Positions 1 to 7,714 of a stretch of 38,400 nucleotides of DNA are shown piece after piece. The notes below the pieces were generated by a model that saw only the letters and a program-made list of their open reading frames with translations, was not told the origin of the DNA and did no database searches. The DNA lies in the NCBI GenBank assembly GCA_944326175.1, contig CALVCY010000012.1:1-38400 (forward strand), read 5' to 3'. Positions within the stretch are counted from its first letter, which is position 1, and each line of letters opens with the position of its first letter. The translations under genes and the position numbers were made by a program. This DNA comes from an uncultured Erysipelotrichaceae bacterium (GTDB lineage Bacteria; Bacillota_I; Bacilli_A; Erysipelotrichales; Erysipelotrichaceae).

Positions 1-33
1 TTTTCTTGGTCAAAACCATACAATAATTTCATA

Positions 34-54
34 TTCAGTTTATGTTCAGTTTAT
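34..54. repeat. Two direct copies of TTCAGTTTAT, 11-bp period
   Basis: TTCAGTTTAT occurs at 34-43 and again at 45-54, one helical turn apart, just before the first gene. Direct hexamers at 11-bp spacing are the layout used by OmpR/PhoB-type response regulators. That comparison is inference, and no clear -35/-10 pair was found beside it. Confidence 0.35.
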
Positions 55-59
55 CTTGA

Positions 60-863
60 ATGGTTAAAGTATCCATCATGGTTGCTTCAAAAGTGATATG
101 TCTGGATTACTTTTTTACCTACGCCATTTTAGGCTGGATGGTGGAATCCATGTATTGTTCGATATTTGCAAAACCTAAACCCCATTGGATCAACCGTGGC
201 TTTCTTTATGGCCCGTATTGTCCGATCTATGGGTTCGGTGCATTGATCGTATTGGGAACCATGTGGCCACTTCGCACCTATCCGATGGTGGTGTTTGGTG
301 TCTCTGTGGTTTTGACCAGTGCATTGGAATACTTTACCAGTTGGCTATTGGAAAAAATGTTCCATACCCGTTGGTGGGATTATTCCACCTATCGGTTCAA
401 TCTGAAAGGACGGATCTGTTTGCGAAACAGCTTCTTTTTCGGTCTTTTGGGTTTGGTTGTGGTCTATGGCGTGCATCCATTGATCCGCGAAGGCGTGATG
501 ATATTGCCCATGCACTGGGTTTATCTTTTGGTTTTGATCATCTCCATCGGATTCAGTATCGATCTGACGCTGACCACCAACACATTGATCCAGCGCAATC
601 ATATCTTAGCAAAAGTATCTGTGGAACTAAGTTCCATCAATGATCGCATCAAACTGGATAATCAATATCATCTGGATCAATTCAAGGTGCTGTTGAATTC
701 TGATCCACGTTATGCACAGATCCGCCATAAATTAAAAAGCTTCTATGCGATCAGCAACCATCGCATTCTCTCGCACATTCACGCCGCTTTCCCATTGGCC
801 AAATTCAATCTGAATATCGGTGAGCAGATCAAATCTTCATGGGATCAGATCCATCGCCATTAG
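60..863 (+). CDS. Putative ABC-transporter type IV (CmpB-like) membrane protein
   Basis: This is a 267-residue multi-pass membrane protein. The N-terminal part carries a family-like pattern (GWMVES, then NRGFLYGPYCPIYGFGA near residues 45-62) that I recognise from the CmpB-type 'putative ABC-transporter type IV' proteins common in Bacillota. About five hydrophobic segments occupy residues 10-175, followed by a soluble, basic, helical tail of roughly 90 residues. The true substrate of this family is not known to me, and no ATPase gene sits beside it. The start is uncertain: ATG at 60 and ATG at 78 are both in frame and neither has a good Shine-Dalgarno site. It ends 38 bp before the activase gene and may be co-transcribed with it. 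Confidence 0.7.
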   Translation: MVKVSIMVASKVICLDYFFTYAILGWMVESMYCSIFAKPKPHWINRGFLYGPYCPIYGFGALIVLGTMWPLRTYPMVVFGVSVVLTSALEYFTSWLLEKMFHTRWWDYSTYRFNLKGRICLRNSFFFGLLGLVVVYGVHPLIREGVMILPMHWVYLLVLIISIGFSIDLTLTTNTLIQRNHILAKVSVELSSINDRIKLDNQYHLDQFKVLLNSDPRYAQIRHKLKSFYAISNHRILSHIHAAFPLAKFNLNIGEQIKSSWDQIHRH

Positions 864-901
864 CCGGCCAATTGCGAAAGTATAAAAGGAGTAGTACACA
901 C

Positions 902-3850
902 ATGAAACGTTATTTAGGGATCGATATCGGGTCAACATCGATCAAATTCGTCATATTGGATGAAGCACAACATGTACTTTATCATTCCTATGACCGTCAT
1001 AAATCTCAGGCACGTCAGGTTTGTCTGGATAAATTAAAAGAAGTCAAACCCTTATTGGAAGATCATCAGATCTATGTTTCGATGAGTGGCTCCAGTGGTT
1101 TGGGTATTGCCAATGATGCCGGATTGAACTTTAGCCAGGAAGTATATGCTGAAAGTGTTTTGGTTCGTCAGCGCTATCCGCAAGCCAATGCGATCGTCGA
1201 GCTTGGCGGCGAAGACGCCAAGTTGGTCTTCATGGATAAAGTGGTGGATTCACGCATGAATTCCACGTGTGCCGGCGGTACCGGGGCATTCATCGATCAG
1301 ATGGCATCGTTGTTGAATATCACGCTGGAAGAAATGGATGCACTGGCGTTACAAGCGAAAATGCTGTATCCCGTTGCTTCCCGTTGCGGTGTGTTTGCCA
1401 AAACGGATGTACAGGCATTGTTGAACCAAGGGGTTTGCAAACCGGATTTATGTGCGTCCATATTTCAAGCGGTCGTCAACCAATTCGTTTCTGGTCTTGC
1501 CCAAGGAAGAAAGATCGAAGGTACCGTCATTTTTCTCGGTGGTCCGGCATCGTTTATGAAAGGGTTGCAACAACGCTTCAAAGCCACATTGAAGCTGGAT
1601 GAGGACCATGCCATCTTCCCGCAGGAAGGCATTTATTCCGTTGCCTGGGGTGCCGCCCTTTGTGCGATGAATCTTCGCGAAGGGTATCATTATGATCAAT
1701 TGGAAAAATTGTTTGAATCGGTGTGTGCCATCAAACACACCGATGAAAGCGAACCACCGTTATTTGCCAACAAACAACAATATTATGATTTCGTCAATCG
1801 TCATAATTTAGGCAGTATCGAATTGGCCGATATCAGTCAATACCATGGCAATGCCTGGTTGGGTATCGATGCGGGATCCACGACGATCAAGGTGGTTTTA
1901 CTCTCAGAATCCAATGATATTTTGTATCAGTACTATGCATCCAATGAAGGTAAGCTATTGGAATTGATCAAGGAACAATTGATCAAAGTACGCAAATTGA
2001 CTGATCAGTATGGGATCACCATCGTCGCTTCAGGTGTATGCGGCTATGGTGAAACGTTGATCAAAAATGCATTTCATGTGGACTTAGGCGTGGTTGAAAC
2101 CTATGCACACTATACCGCGGCCAAACACTTCAATCCCGATGTGTCCTTTATCATCGATATCGGTGGTCAGGACATCAAATGTTTCAAGATCAAAGACCAT
2201 GCCATTGATGAAGTGATCCTTAACGAAGCGTGTTCCAGTGGGTGTGGTTCGTTTATCGAAACATTTGCCACATCCATGGGGTATTCCGTGGTGGATTTTG
2301 CCAATTTAGGCTTGAAATCCACCCATCCGGTATCGTTAGGTACGCGCTGTACCGTGTTCATGAATTCCAGCGTGAAACAAGCTCAGAAAAATGGTGCGAC
2401 CATCGAAGACATTTCTGCCGGATTATGCCGATCTGTTGTGAAAAATGCGTTATATAAAGTCATTCGGGTCCGCAGTGTGGATGAATTAGGCGATCATGTG
2501 GTCGTGCAAGGTGGAACATTTTTAAACAACACCATTTTAAGATGCTTTGAAATGGAATTGAACAAGACGGTCACACGCCCCAATATTGCGCATTTGATGG
2601 GGGCCTTTGGCTGTGCATTACTTTCCCGTCAGCTGCACCAGGATCAATCCAATCTGTTAAGCTTGGATCAATTGAATGCATTTGAGTGCGACGTCCGTTC
2701 GTTTCATTGCCAGGCATGTGGGAACCAATGTTATTTAACGATCCATACGTTTAAGGATGGTTCGCGTTATGTAGCGGGTAACAAATGTGATCGCTTCAGC
2801 AATGTCAAAAAGAAAAACGAATTGCCCAATCTGTATGATTACAAGTATCAGTATATCCGTGGTTTGAACCATGGTAATCATGGAGCAAACCGACCTACGG
2901 TCGGTTTGCCGATGGCGTTGAACATGTATGAATTGGCACCATTATGGAATGGTTTCTTTGATGCATTGCAGTTCAATGTGGTTTTCAGTGATGAATCCAG
3001 TAAGTCCTTGTTTGAAAAAGCCCAGTTCACCATCCCCAGTGATACGGTGTGTTATCCGGCCAAATATATGCATGGTCATATCCAGAATCTAGTGGATAAA
3101 CAAGTGGATGCGATCTTCTATCCCTGCATGACCTACAATATCGAAGAAAATTCGGGTAAAAACTACAACTGCCCGGTGGTGGCGTATTATCCCAATGTGA
3201 TCGATGCCAATCTGGAAATGGGAGAAACCACTTTATTGATGCCATATTTGGATATCAACAATGCGGATTATGTGGTTGAAAAGTTATATGAAGTGGTTCG
3301 ACCATTGGATCCCTTAATAACGTTGGATCAAGTCAAAATGGCTTTTGCCAAGGGATTTGATGATCTGACCACCTATCATCGATCGATTTATGATCACGGT
3401 AAAAAAGCCATTGAATATGCCAAGACCCATGATCTTCAAACTATCATCTTGGCTGGACGACCCTATCATATCGATCCGATGATCCATCACGGTATTGCCG
3501 GTTTGCTCAACGCATTGGATTTCGTCGTGGTCAGTGAAGATGCCGTGGCCCATGATGAAACAGAACCCCAGGTGAATGTCTTGAACCAATGGGCATTTCA
3601 TTCTCGGCTTTATAAAGCCGCCCAATTCGTCAATGAACATGACCATATGCAATTGATCCAATTGGTTTCGTTTGGTTGCGGCATCGATGCCGTCACCACG
3701 GACGAAGTCCGTGCCATTTTGCGTCGAAAGGATAAATTCTATACCCAGATCAAAATCGACGAAGTCGATAATCTGGGTGCCGTGACCATCCGCTGCCGTT
3801 CGCTCAAAGCCGCGATCAATGAAAAGGAAGGGACATTATGGAAAGAGTAG
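902..3850 (+). CDS. Acyl-CoA dehydratase activase-like protein (tandem BcrAD/BadFG ATPase plus DUF2229)
   Basis: The product (982 aa) has two ASKHA-type ATPase domains in tandem. Each starts with an acidic phosphate-binding strand (GIDIGSTSIK near residue 5 and GIDAGSTTIK near residue 320). Each keeps the two cysteines that in 2-hydroxyglutaryl-CoA dehydratase activases hold a [4Fe-4S] cluster at the dimer interface: Cys123/Cys162 in the first and Cys444/Cys483 in the second, both pairs 39 residues apart. A Cys-rich linker (CxxCxxxC near residues 600-610) leads to a DUF2229-like domain. ATG at 902 was chosen over an upstream in-frame start because AAAAGGAG lies 10 bp before it. The gene overlaps the next by 13 bp; in many Bacillota the two parts are one chain of about 1400 residues. 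The activase fold is secure, but the physiological substrate is unknown. Confidence 0.88.
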   Translation: MKRYLGIDIGSTSIKFVILDEAQHVLYHSYDRHKSQARQVCLDKLKEVKPLLEDHQIYVSMSGSSGLGIANDAGLNFSQEVYAESVLVRQRYPQANAIVELGGEDAKLVFMDKVVDSRMNSTCAGGTGAFIDQMASLLNITLEEMDALALQAKMLYPVASRCGVFAKTDVQALLNQGVCKPDLCASIFQAVVNQFVSGLAQGRKIEGTVIFLGGPASFMKGLQQRFKATLKLDEDHAIFPQEGIYSVAWGAALCAMNLREGYHYDQLEKLFESVCAIKHTDESEPPLFANKQQYYDFVNRHNLGSIELADISQYHGNAWLGIDAGSTTIKVVLLSESNDILYQYYASNEGKLLELIKEQLIKVRKLTDQYGITIVASGVCGYGETLIKNAFHVDLGVVETYAHYTAAKHFNPDVSFIIDIGGQDIKCFKIKDHAIDEVILNEACSSGCGSFIETFATSMGYSVVDFANLGLKSTHPVSLGTRCTVFMNSSVKQAQKNGATIEDISAGLCRSVVKNALYKVIRVRSVDELGDHVVVQGGTFLNNTILRCFEMELNKTVTRPNIAHLMGAFGCALLSRQLHQDQSNLLSLDQLNAFECDVRSFHCQACGNQCYLTIHTFKDGSRYVAGNKCDRFSNVKKKNELPNLYDYKYQYIRGLNHGNHGANRPTVGLPMALNMYELAPLWNGFFDALQFNVVFSDESSKSLFEKAQFTIPSDTVCYPAKYMHGHIQNLVDKQVDAIFYPCMTYNIEENSGKNYNCPVVAYYPNVIDANLEMGETTLLMPYLDINNADYVVEKLYEVVRPLDPLITLDQVKMAFAKGFDDLTTYHRSIYDHGKKAIEYAKTHDLQTIILAGRPYHIDPMIHHGIAGLLNALDFVVVSEDAVAHDETEPQVNVLNQWAFHSRLYKAAQFVNEHDHMQLIQLVSFGCGIDAVTTDEVRAILRRKDKFYTQIKIDEVDNLGAVTIRCRSLKAAINEKEGTLWKE
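2885..2909. repeat. Perfect 11-bp intragenic hairpin, 3-nt loop
   Basis: GCAAACCGACC (2885-2895) and its exact complement (2899-2909) flank the loop TAC, inside the activase gene at the junction before the DUF2229 part. There is no T-run after it, so it is not a standard terminator. It encodes an ordinary stretch (NRPTVGLP), so selection for the hairpin itself is unproven. Confidence 0.6.
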
Positions 3851-5070
3851 AATTCACCAAAGCAATGAAAAAAACCCATACCATTTTGGTGCCATCCATG
3901 TTACCCATTCACTTTCGCATGTTGACCACTTTATTGGGAACCAATGGGTATCGATTGGAAGTCTTATCGGATCAGGATGAAGCGGCCATTATCGAAACTG
4001 GTCTGAAATATGTCCACAATGATATGTGTTATCCCGCATTATTGGCCATCGGCCAATTGATTTATGGTCTGCAATGCGGAAAATATGATCCGCACCACTG
4101 TGCGGTGGCCATTACCCAGACCGGTGGCGGATGTCGAGCCAGCAATTACATTCATCTTTTGCGCAAAGCATTGGTCAATGCATCGATGGAATATGTTCCA
4201 GTGATCTCAGTATCCGCCAATGGAATGGAAAAAAACAGCGGATTCAAATTGACCGTGCCGCTGTTATTGCGTTTTGTTTATGTATTTCTGTATGGGGATT
4301 TGCTGCAATGGCTGCACAATCAAACCAAACCCTATGAAAAACAAAAAGGGGCCAGTGATACGTTATGCAACGTTTGGTGTGATCGGATCAATGAATATTG
4401 TAAAAGCGGTAAATACCGCTATGTTAATAAGATCAGCAAAGCGATCATTCATGATTTTGCCAATATTCCCTTGACGGGTCAACATAAACCCAAGGTCGGC
4501 ATTGTCGGGGAGATCTATATGAAGTATGCGCCACTGGGCAATCATCATTTGGAAGATTTTTTGATCGAAAATGGGTGTGAACCAGTGCTCAGTGGTGTGA
4601 TGGATTTCATGTTGTATTCCTTGCGCAACAATCGCTACGATTATGAATACTATCATCGCTCGGCTAAAAGTCGGTTTATAACAGAATTTGCCGTGAAGTT
4701 TATTGTCAAGACCCAGCGATTGATCAATCGTAATATCCAGGCGAATGGAAAATTTAGGATGATGGATGATTTCGAAGAGATCGTCAACGATGGCAATGAG
4801 ATCATCGACCATGGCGTGAAAATGGGAGAGGGATGGCTACTGACTCATGAGATGGTGGCATTGATCAAAAGTGGGGTGAACAATATCGTTTCCTGTCAGC
4901 CATTTGGTTGTTTGCCAAATCATATCGTGGCGAAGGGAATGAATAAGAAAATCAAGGAATTATATCCCAATGCCAATATCATCTGTGTGGATTATGATCC
5001 CAGTGCGTCCCATGTGAATCAGGAAAATCGAATCAAGATGATGATCGCGAATATGGAATTGTCACAGTAG
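3838..5070 (+). CDS. 2-hydroxyacyl-CoA dehydratase (HgdB/C)-like subunit
   Basis: This 410-residue protein resembles the dehydratase-like C-terminal part of the long 'activase-related' proteins (COG3581 type, from memory). It has several conserved-looking cysteines: NDMCYPALLAIGQ near residue 65, TGGGCRAS near 100, and SCQPFGCLPNH near 354, where a [4Fe-4S] cluster is bound in authentic dehydratase subunits. It starts 13 bp before the activase stop codon in another frame, so the two are probably translationally coupled and act together, with ATP-driven electron transfer from activase to this subunit. The reaction is not known. No CoA-transferase, acyl-CoA dehydrogenase or amino-acid fermentation genes lie nearby to suggest a 2-hydroxyglutarate or lactate pathway. 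Confidence 0.82.
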   Translation: MERVEFTKAMKKTHTILVPSMLPIHFRMLTTLLGTNGYRLEVLSDQDEAAIIETGLKYVHNDMCYPALLAIGQLIYGLQCGKYDPHHCAVAITQTGGGCRASNYIHLLRKALVNASMEYVPVISVSANGMEKNSGFKLTVPLLLRFVYVFLYGDLLQWLHNQTKPYEKQKGASDTLCNVWCDRINEYCKSGKYRYVNKISKAIIHDFANIPLTGQHKPKVGIVGEIYMKYAPLGNHHLEDFLIENGCEPVLSGVMDFMLYSLRNNRYDYEYYHRSAKSRFITEFAVKFIVKTQRLINRNIQANGKFRMMDDFEEIVNDGNEIIDHGVKMGEGWLLTHEMVALIKSGVNNIVSCQPFGCLPNHIVAKGMNKKIKELYPNANIICVDYDPSASHVNQENRIKMMIANMELSQ

Positions 5071-5086
5071 TTGGATGGTGTGACCA

Positions 5087-5095
5087 TGGTATAAT
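5087..5095 (+). promoter_or_regulatory. Extended -10 promoter of the 5136 gene
   Basis: TGGTATAAT is a perfect extended -10 element 41 bp before the start codon. No good -35 lies 16-18 bp upstream, as expected for an extended -10 promoter. Transcription should begin near 5102, inside the palindrome that follows. Confidence 0.65.
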
Positions 5096-5122
5096 TCAAG
5101 TGAAAATAACGTTTCACTTGAA
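5095..5122. promoter_or_regulatory. 11-bp inverted repeat overlapping the predicted transcription start
   Basis: TTCAAGTGAAA (5095-5105) is repeated as its exact complement at 5112-5122 around a 6-nt centre. It begins at the last base of the -10 and ends at the Shine-Dalgarno (GGAGG, 5124-5128). It could be a repressor operator or a 5'-UTR hairpin controlling ribosome access; sequence alone does not decide. Confidence 0.55.
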
Positions 5123-5135
5123 TGGAGGATAGAAT

Positions 5136-5756
5136 ATGGATCAGACCATTTTGAATTATAATTTGGACCAACGAGAGCGAATCGGACAAAGCTTTCACGC
5201 ATTATTGATCATTTTTCTTGTCGATTTGGTGGTTTCTGTTTTTGGTGGAACGCTATTGCAACTATTGAATGTTGATAACAAGATCATGGATATCATCAAT
5301 TTTGTTTTTACCATCCTGCAGATGGTTGTCTTGTCACGGTTGATTGTATTTCAACCACGATACAGATATGCGATGATTGGATGGGGCGTATCTATCGTGA
5401 TCACCATTGTGATGTGGTTTTTACCAATGAGCCAAGTAAACTCTGTTGCTATGGTAATCCTGTTGGTTTCTGGCTTGATTGCTGAACTATTCGGCATGTA
5501 TTGGTTGTATCAATGTCATATGCGCTTGGTTTTACCGCTGGATGAAGATATCGCATATCGTTGGAAAACGCTGTGGAATTACGAATGTGTTGGCTGTGTT
5601 TTCGTTGGCCTTTCTTCACTTTTTGCAATGGCTTCGGTTCAACTCTTTATGATTCTTATACTGATTGCATTGTGTATTTTGATCATCAAAGTGAAGAAAG
5701 AATATGACAATCTAAAAGCCAGTGAAAAGTTATTTATGAGTGAATCACAATCATAA
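5136..5756 (+). CDS. Multi-pass membrane protein of unknown function
   Basis: I do not recognise a family for this 206-residue protein. It shows about six hydrophobic stretches: one near residues 20-45, one near 50-70, one near 75-95, one near 100-130, and two within 145-185. A short charged tail follows. There are no Cys/His clusters or nucleotide-binding motifs. The start ATG is supported by GGAGG 8 bp upstream. It has its own extended -10 promoter and stands apart from the dehydratase genes, so it is probably regulated independently through the palindrome in its leader. Confidence 0.75.
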   Translation: MDQTILNYNLDQRERIGQSFHALLIIFLVDLVVSVFGGTLLQLLNVDNKIMDIINFVFTILQMVVLSRLIVFQPRYRYAMIGWGVSIVITIVMWFLPMSQVNSVAMVILLVSGLIAELFGMYWLYQCHMRLVLPLDEDIAYRWKTLWNYECVGCVFVGLSSLFAMASVQLFMILILIALCILIIKVKKEYDNLKASEKLFMSESQS

Positions 5757-5780
5757 AAGAAAAGCACAACGCGGGGTTAT

Positions 5781-5818
5781 TTTTACCGATTTTTATCCCT
5801 TTTACCGATTTTTATCCC
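5781..5818. repeat. Two perfect tandem copies of a 19-bp unit
   Basis: TTTTACCGATTTTTATCCC occurs at 5781-5799 and immediately again at 5800-5818. It lies just after the 5136 gene and ends 2 bp before the 53-codon ORF at 5820. Two copies only, so this is not a CRISPR. It may be a slippage duplication or a pair of protein-binding sites. Confidence 0.7.
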
Positions 5819-5819
5819 G

Positions 5820-5981
5820 ATGAAGGTTTTATCCAGTATCGAAATCGATTTTGATGTGATCCGTTCGGTCGTCACCACCACACCCTGGATCCCGTTATTC
5901 ATGGTATTAACCATTACCGTGATCATTAATTTAATATCCATGGGTATCAGTTTCAAACTGATCCAAACCATCCAAGATTGA
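5820..5981 (+). CDS. Possible small single-span membrane protein (53 aa)
   Basis: This ATG-to-TGA frame encodes 53 residues with an acidic N-terminus, a hydrophobic segment at about residues 23-45, and a short polar tail. There is no Shine-Dalgarno site. The upstream DNA is the 19-bp tandem repeat, in the same frame as the preceding gene after its stop codon. It could be a real small protein, the tail of a formerly longer protein, or chance. A shorter antisense frame across the same region looks less protein-like. Confidence 0.35.
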   Translation: MKVLSSIEIDFDVIRSVVTTTPWIPLFMVLTITVIINLISMGISFKLIQTIQD

Positions 5982-6036
5982 AAGAAAATTCAACTCTCTT
6001 GAATACCATCCACTCCTTTTGGTTGGACCATTTGGT

Positions 6037-6042
6037 TATAAT
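6037..6042 (+). promoter_or_regulatory. -10 element (TATAAT) of a short transcript
   Basis: A consensus TATAAT lies 24 bp before a strong Shine-Dalgarno/ATG pair. No convincing -35 is present at the right distance. It would give a transcript of about 165 nt ending at the terminator at 6175-6213. Confidence 0.45.
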
Positions 6043-6065
6043 GGACACTCGAAAGGAGTTTTCTT

Positions 6066-6131
6066 ATGGATAACACATTCTTAAAATGGCACTATAAATT
6101 TTTGAGTGGGGATGCCATGGATGTCCTTTAA
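6066..6131 (+). CDS. 21-codon ORF with strong ribosome binding site
   Basis: The frame MDNTFLKWHYKFLSGDAMDVL follows GAAAGGAG (6051-6058) at good spacing and a consensus -10. Its 3' half lies inside the left arm and loop of a long hairpin (6092-6169), and a rho-independent terminator follows. It may be a genuine microprotein, a leader peptide, or the stub of a gene cut by the adjacent insertion sequence. No continuation of the frame was found on the far side of the element, so the stub idea is unproven. Confidence 0.4.
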   Translation: MDNTFLKWHYKFLSGDAMDVL

Positions 6132-6169
6132 ACTTCTGTGGTTCACTGCTCCCCAGCAAAAATTTATAG
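6092..6169. repeat. Long interrupted hairpin, 13-bp perfect outer stem
   Basis: CTATAAATTTTTG (6092-6104) pairs exactly with 6157-6169, and inside it TGGGGA pairs with TCCCCA after a small bulge. The hairpin starts within the 21-codon ORF and ends 5 bp before the terminator stem. It could be an RNA structural element or an end of the insertion sequence. Confidence 0.55.
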
Positions 6170-6174
6170 GCATA

Positions 6175-6213
6175 GTCTCCCTGGACACATTAACCAGGGA
6201 GACTTTTGTTTTT
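6175..6213 (+). terminator. Rho-independent terminator
   Basis: GTCTCCCTGG (6175-6184) pairs exactly with 6194-6203 around a 9-nt loop and is followed by TTTTGTTTTT. The U-rich tail is on the plus strand, so it ends the short plus-strand transcript. The transposase stop codon, on the minus strand, lies within the hairpin loop. Confidence 0.8.
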
Positions 6214-7665
6214 GACAGCTTTCTTTTTGTAGACTCTACTTTCACCACGCTGTCTTCGTTCAGCATTCTGTCTATTCCGATCCCTTTGAAATCGTACAAT
6301 CGGTCGATAGGGGACCCCAATATATAACGTCTCAGAATTTAAGCAGTAGATGATTCGGTTTCTAAATCGCTCAAAATTCCGGTAACCGTTAGCGTTGTAC
6401 TTCAGATCCTTAATAATCTTATTTCGGTTTTCCATGATTCCGTTGCTGACTGAACCATTATCGATAATATAAATAGAATTGATAATCGACTCTTGCCAGG
6501 TAAGCAAGGTTTGGGAGAATTCAAAATATTCTGGTACTTCTGAGAGTGCAGCATAGCATATTATTTCATTGAGTTCAGCAATTGCTTCATCACGACTGTA
6601 TTTTCTTTGGATTGCCTTTTCGTAGAACTGGGAAAGGAAAAATCGAATGTTTGTTCCGATATCTAATCTTGGATCAATTTCCTTGAGCTTTTGGTAAATT
6701 TGCGCGTAATTGAGATATTCACCCAGTTTCTTTACGAAACGCCGTTCTGCATTTTGGTCGTATAAGCGATCATCATTTTCTTTATAAAGCATCCAATTGA
6801 ATTTTTTCAGAAGATAATAATTACGACCGCCATCTCCGTCATCTGTTTTATTAAACTTTCTCATGACTTGCTTACGAACTTCATCCAGCTTACGGTTTAA
6901 TTCCTGTATTAGGTGAAATCTATCAACACAATGAGCAGCATTTGGAAAAAAGATTTTACATGTATCTCTATAGACTTCATACATGTCTGAACAAATGGCT
7001 CTCACTTTTTTGCGCTCAGTAAGTGGTATCTTGAAGAAATAATCGGAAAGCGTCGTTCTTCTTCGCGATTCCAACACCTCGAATACCGAGCGCTTTTTAA
7101 AGTCCATCATGACGCAAATGTATTTGCTTTTAAGACGCTTTGAATGAAAAGCATAGTTTTCGTCGATTAGTATATACTCGGGCAATTCAATGCGTCCGAT
7201 ACAACAGTGTCGATCGAATATGTTTTGCACAGTTGTTGGTGAAAGACCATATCGATTTGCTATTGAGGTAAAGGTTTCGTTTGGTAGCTTTAAATCGTTC
7301 ATTATTCGATCTATTACAGCAACTGAAACGCGTTGACGGTCATGAGAAAAGCAGTTGTGCTCCAAAAAGGTTTTACCACACTTGGAGCATATATATCTTC
7401 TGGCTCGATATTTAATGATCGATTGTCTGCCCAACATGACGGTGTGTGCGATTTTTCTGGTTGTATAGCCTTTAATTTGAACGTTACCACTGCAACAATA
7501 CTTACAAATAGGCTTATCGGGAGTTAGAGTGACGATGTATACATCATCATTCCCGGATGCTGAAAGATTGACATCCAGTTTCTGAAGTCGTTCAATCGGA
7601 AGATTCCAAGTACTGCAGATGACTGTGGATGCCGCTGTTTGATTATTTGTCTCTTGTTTTGTCAT
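6190..7665 (-). CDS. ISL3-family transposase
   Basis: The product is a 491-aa transposase. The N-terminus has two CxxC-type zinc-ribbon pairs (CKYC near 70 and CSKCGKTF near 110). A helix-turn-helix segment follows near residue 140-165. The DDE catalytic core has Asp in LIDENYAF, Asp in ICSDMYEVYRD, and Glu in the GIMENRNKIIKD stretch near residue 425, which matches the ISL3 hallmark around the last acidic residue. The start at 7665 was chosen because AGGAG precedes it at 9 bp; the frame is open a further 39 codons upstream without a Shine-Dalgarno site. It appears intact. Together with the upstream partner gene it forms a mobile unit noticeably richer in AT than the surrounding genes. Confidence 0.88.
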   Translation of the reverse strand: MTKQETNNQTAASTVICSTWNLPIERLQKLDVNLSASGNDDVYIVTLTPDKPICKYCCSGNVQIKGYTTRKIAHTVMLGRQSIIKYRARRYICSKCGKTFLEHNCFSHDRQRVSVAVIDRIMNDLKLPNETFTSIANRYGLSPTTVQNIFDRHCCIGRIELPEYILIDENYAFHSKRLKSKYICVMMDFKKRSVFEVLESRRRTTLSDYFFKIPLTERKKVRAICSDMYEVYRDTCKIFFPNAAHCVDRFHLIQELNRKLDEVRKQVMRKFNKTDDGDGGRNYYLLKKFNWMLYKENDDRLYDQNAERRFVKKLGEYLNYAQIYQKLKEIDPRLDIGTNIRFFLSQFYEKAIQRKYSRDEAIAELNEIICYAALSEVPEYFEFSQTLLTWQESIINSIYIIDNGSVSNGIMENRNKIIKDLKYNANGYRNFERFRNRIIYCLNSETLYIGVPYRPIVRFQRDRNRQNAERRQRGESRVYKKKAVKNKSLPG

Positions 7666-7714
7666 AAACTGATCTCCTGGCCACCAATTTAGCAAGGGAA
7701 TTAAGGAACACCTA

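Noticed and set aside
4363..4812. 149-codon minus-strand frame inside the dehydratase-like gene
   Set aside because: Fully antisense to a conserved gene, with no start signals and a composition typical of a shadow frame.
5781..5818. CRISPR-like repeat
   Set aside because: Only two adjacent copies without spacers, and no cas genes in the window.
5783..5971. 62-codon minus-strand frame opposite the 53-codon ORF
   Set aside because: No ribosome site; rich in Ile, Met and Lys from the reverse of the other frame, and covers the tandem repeat.
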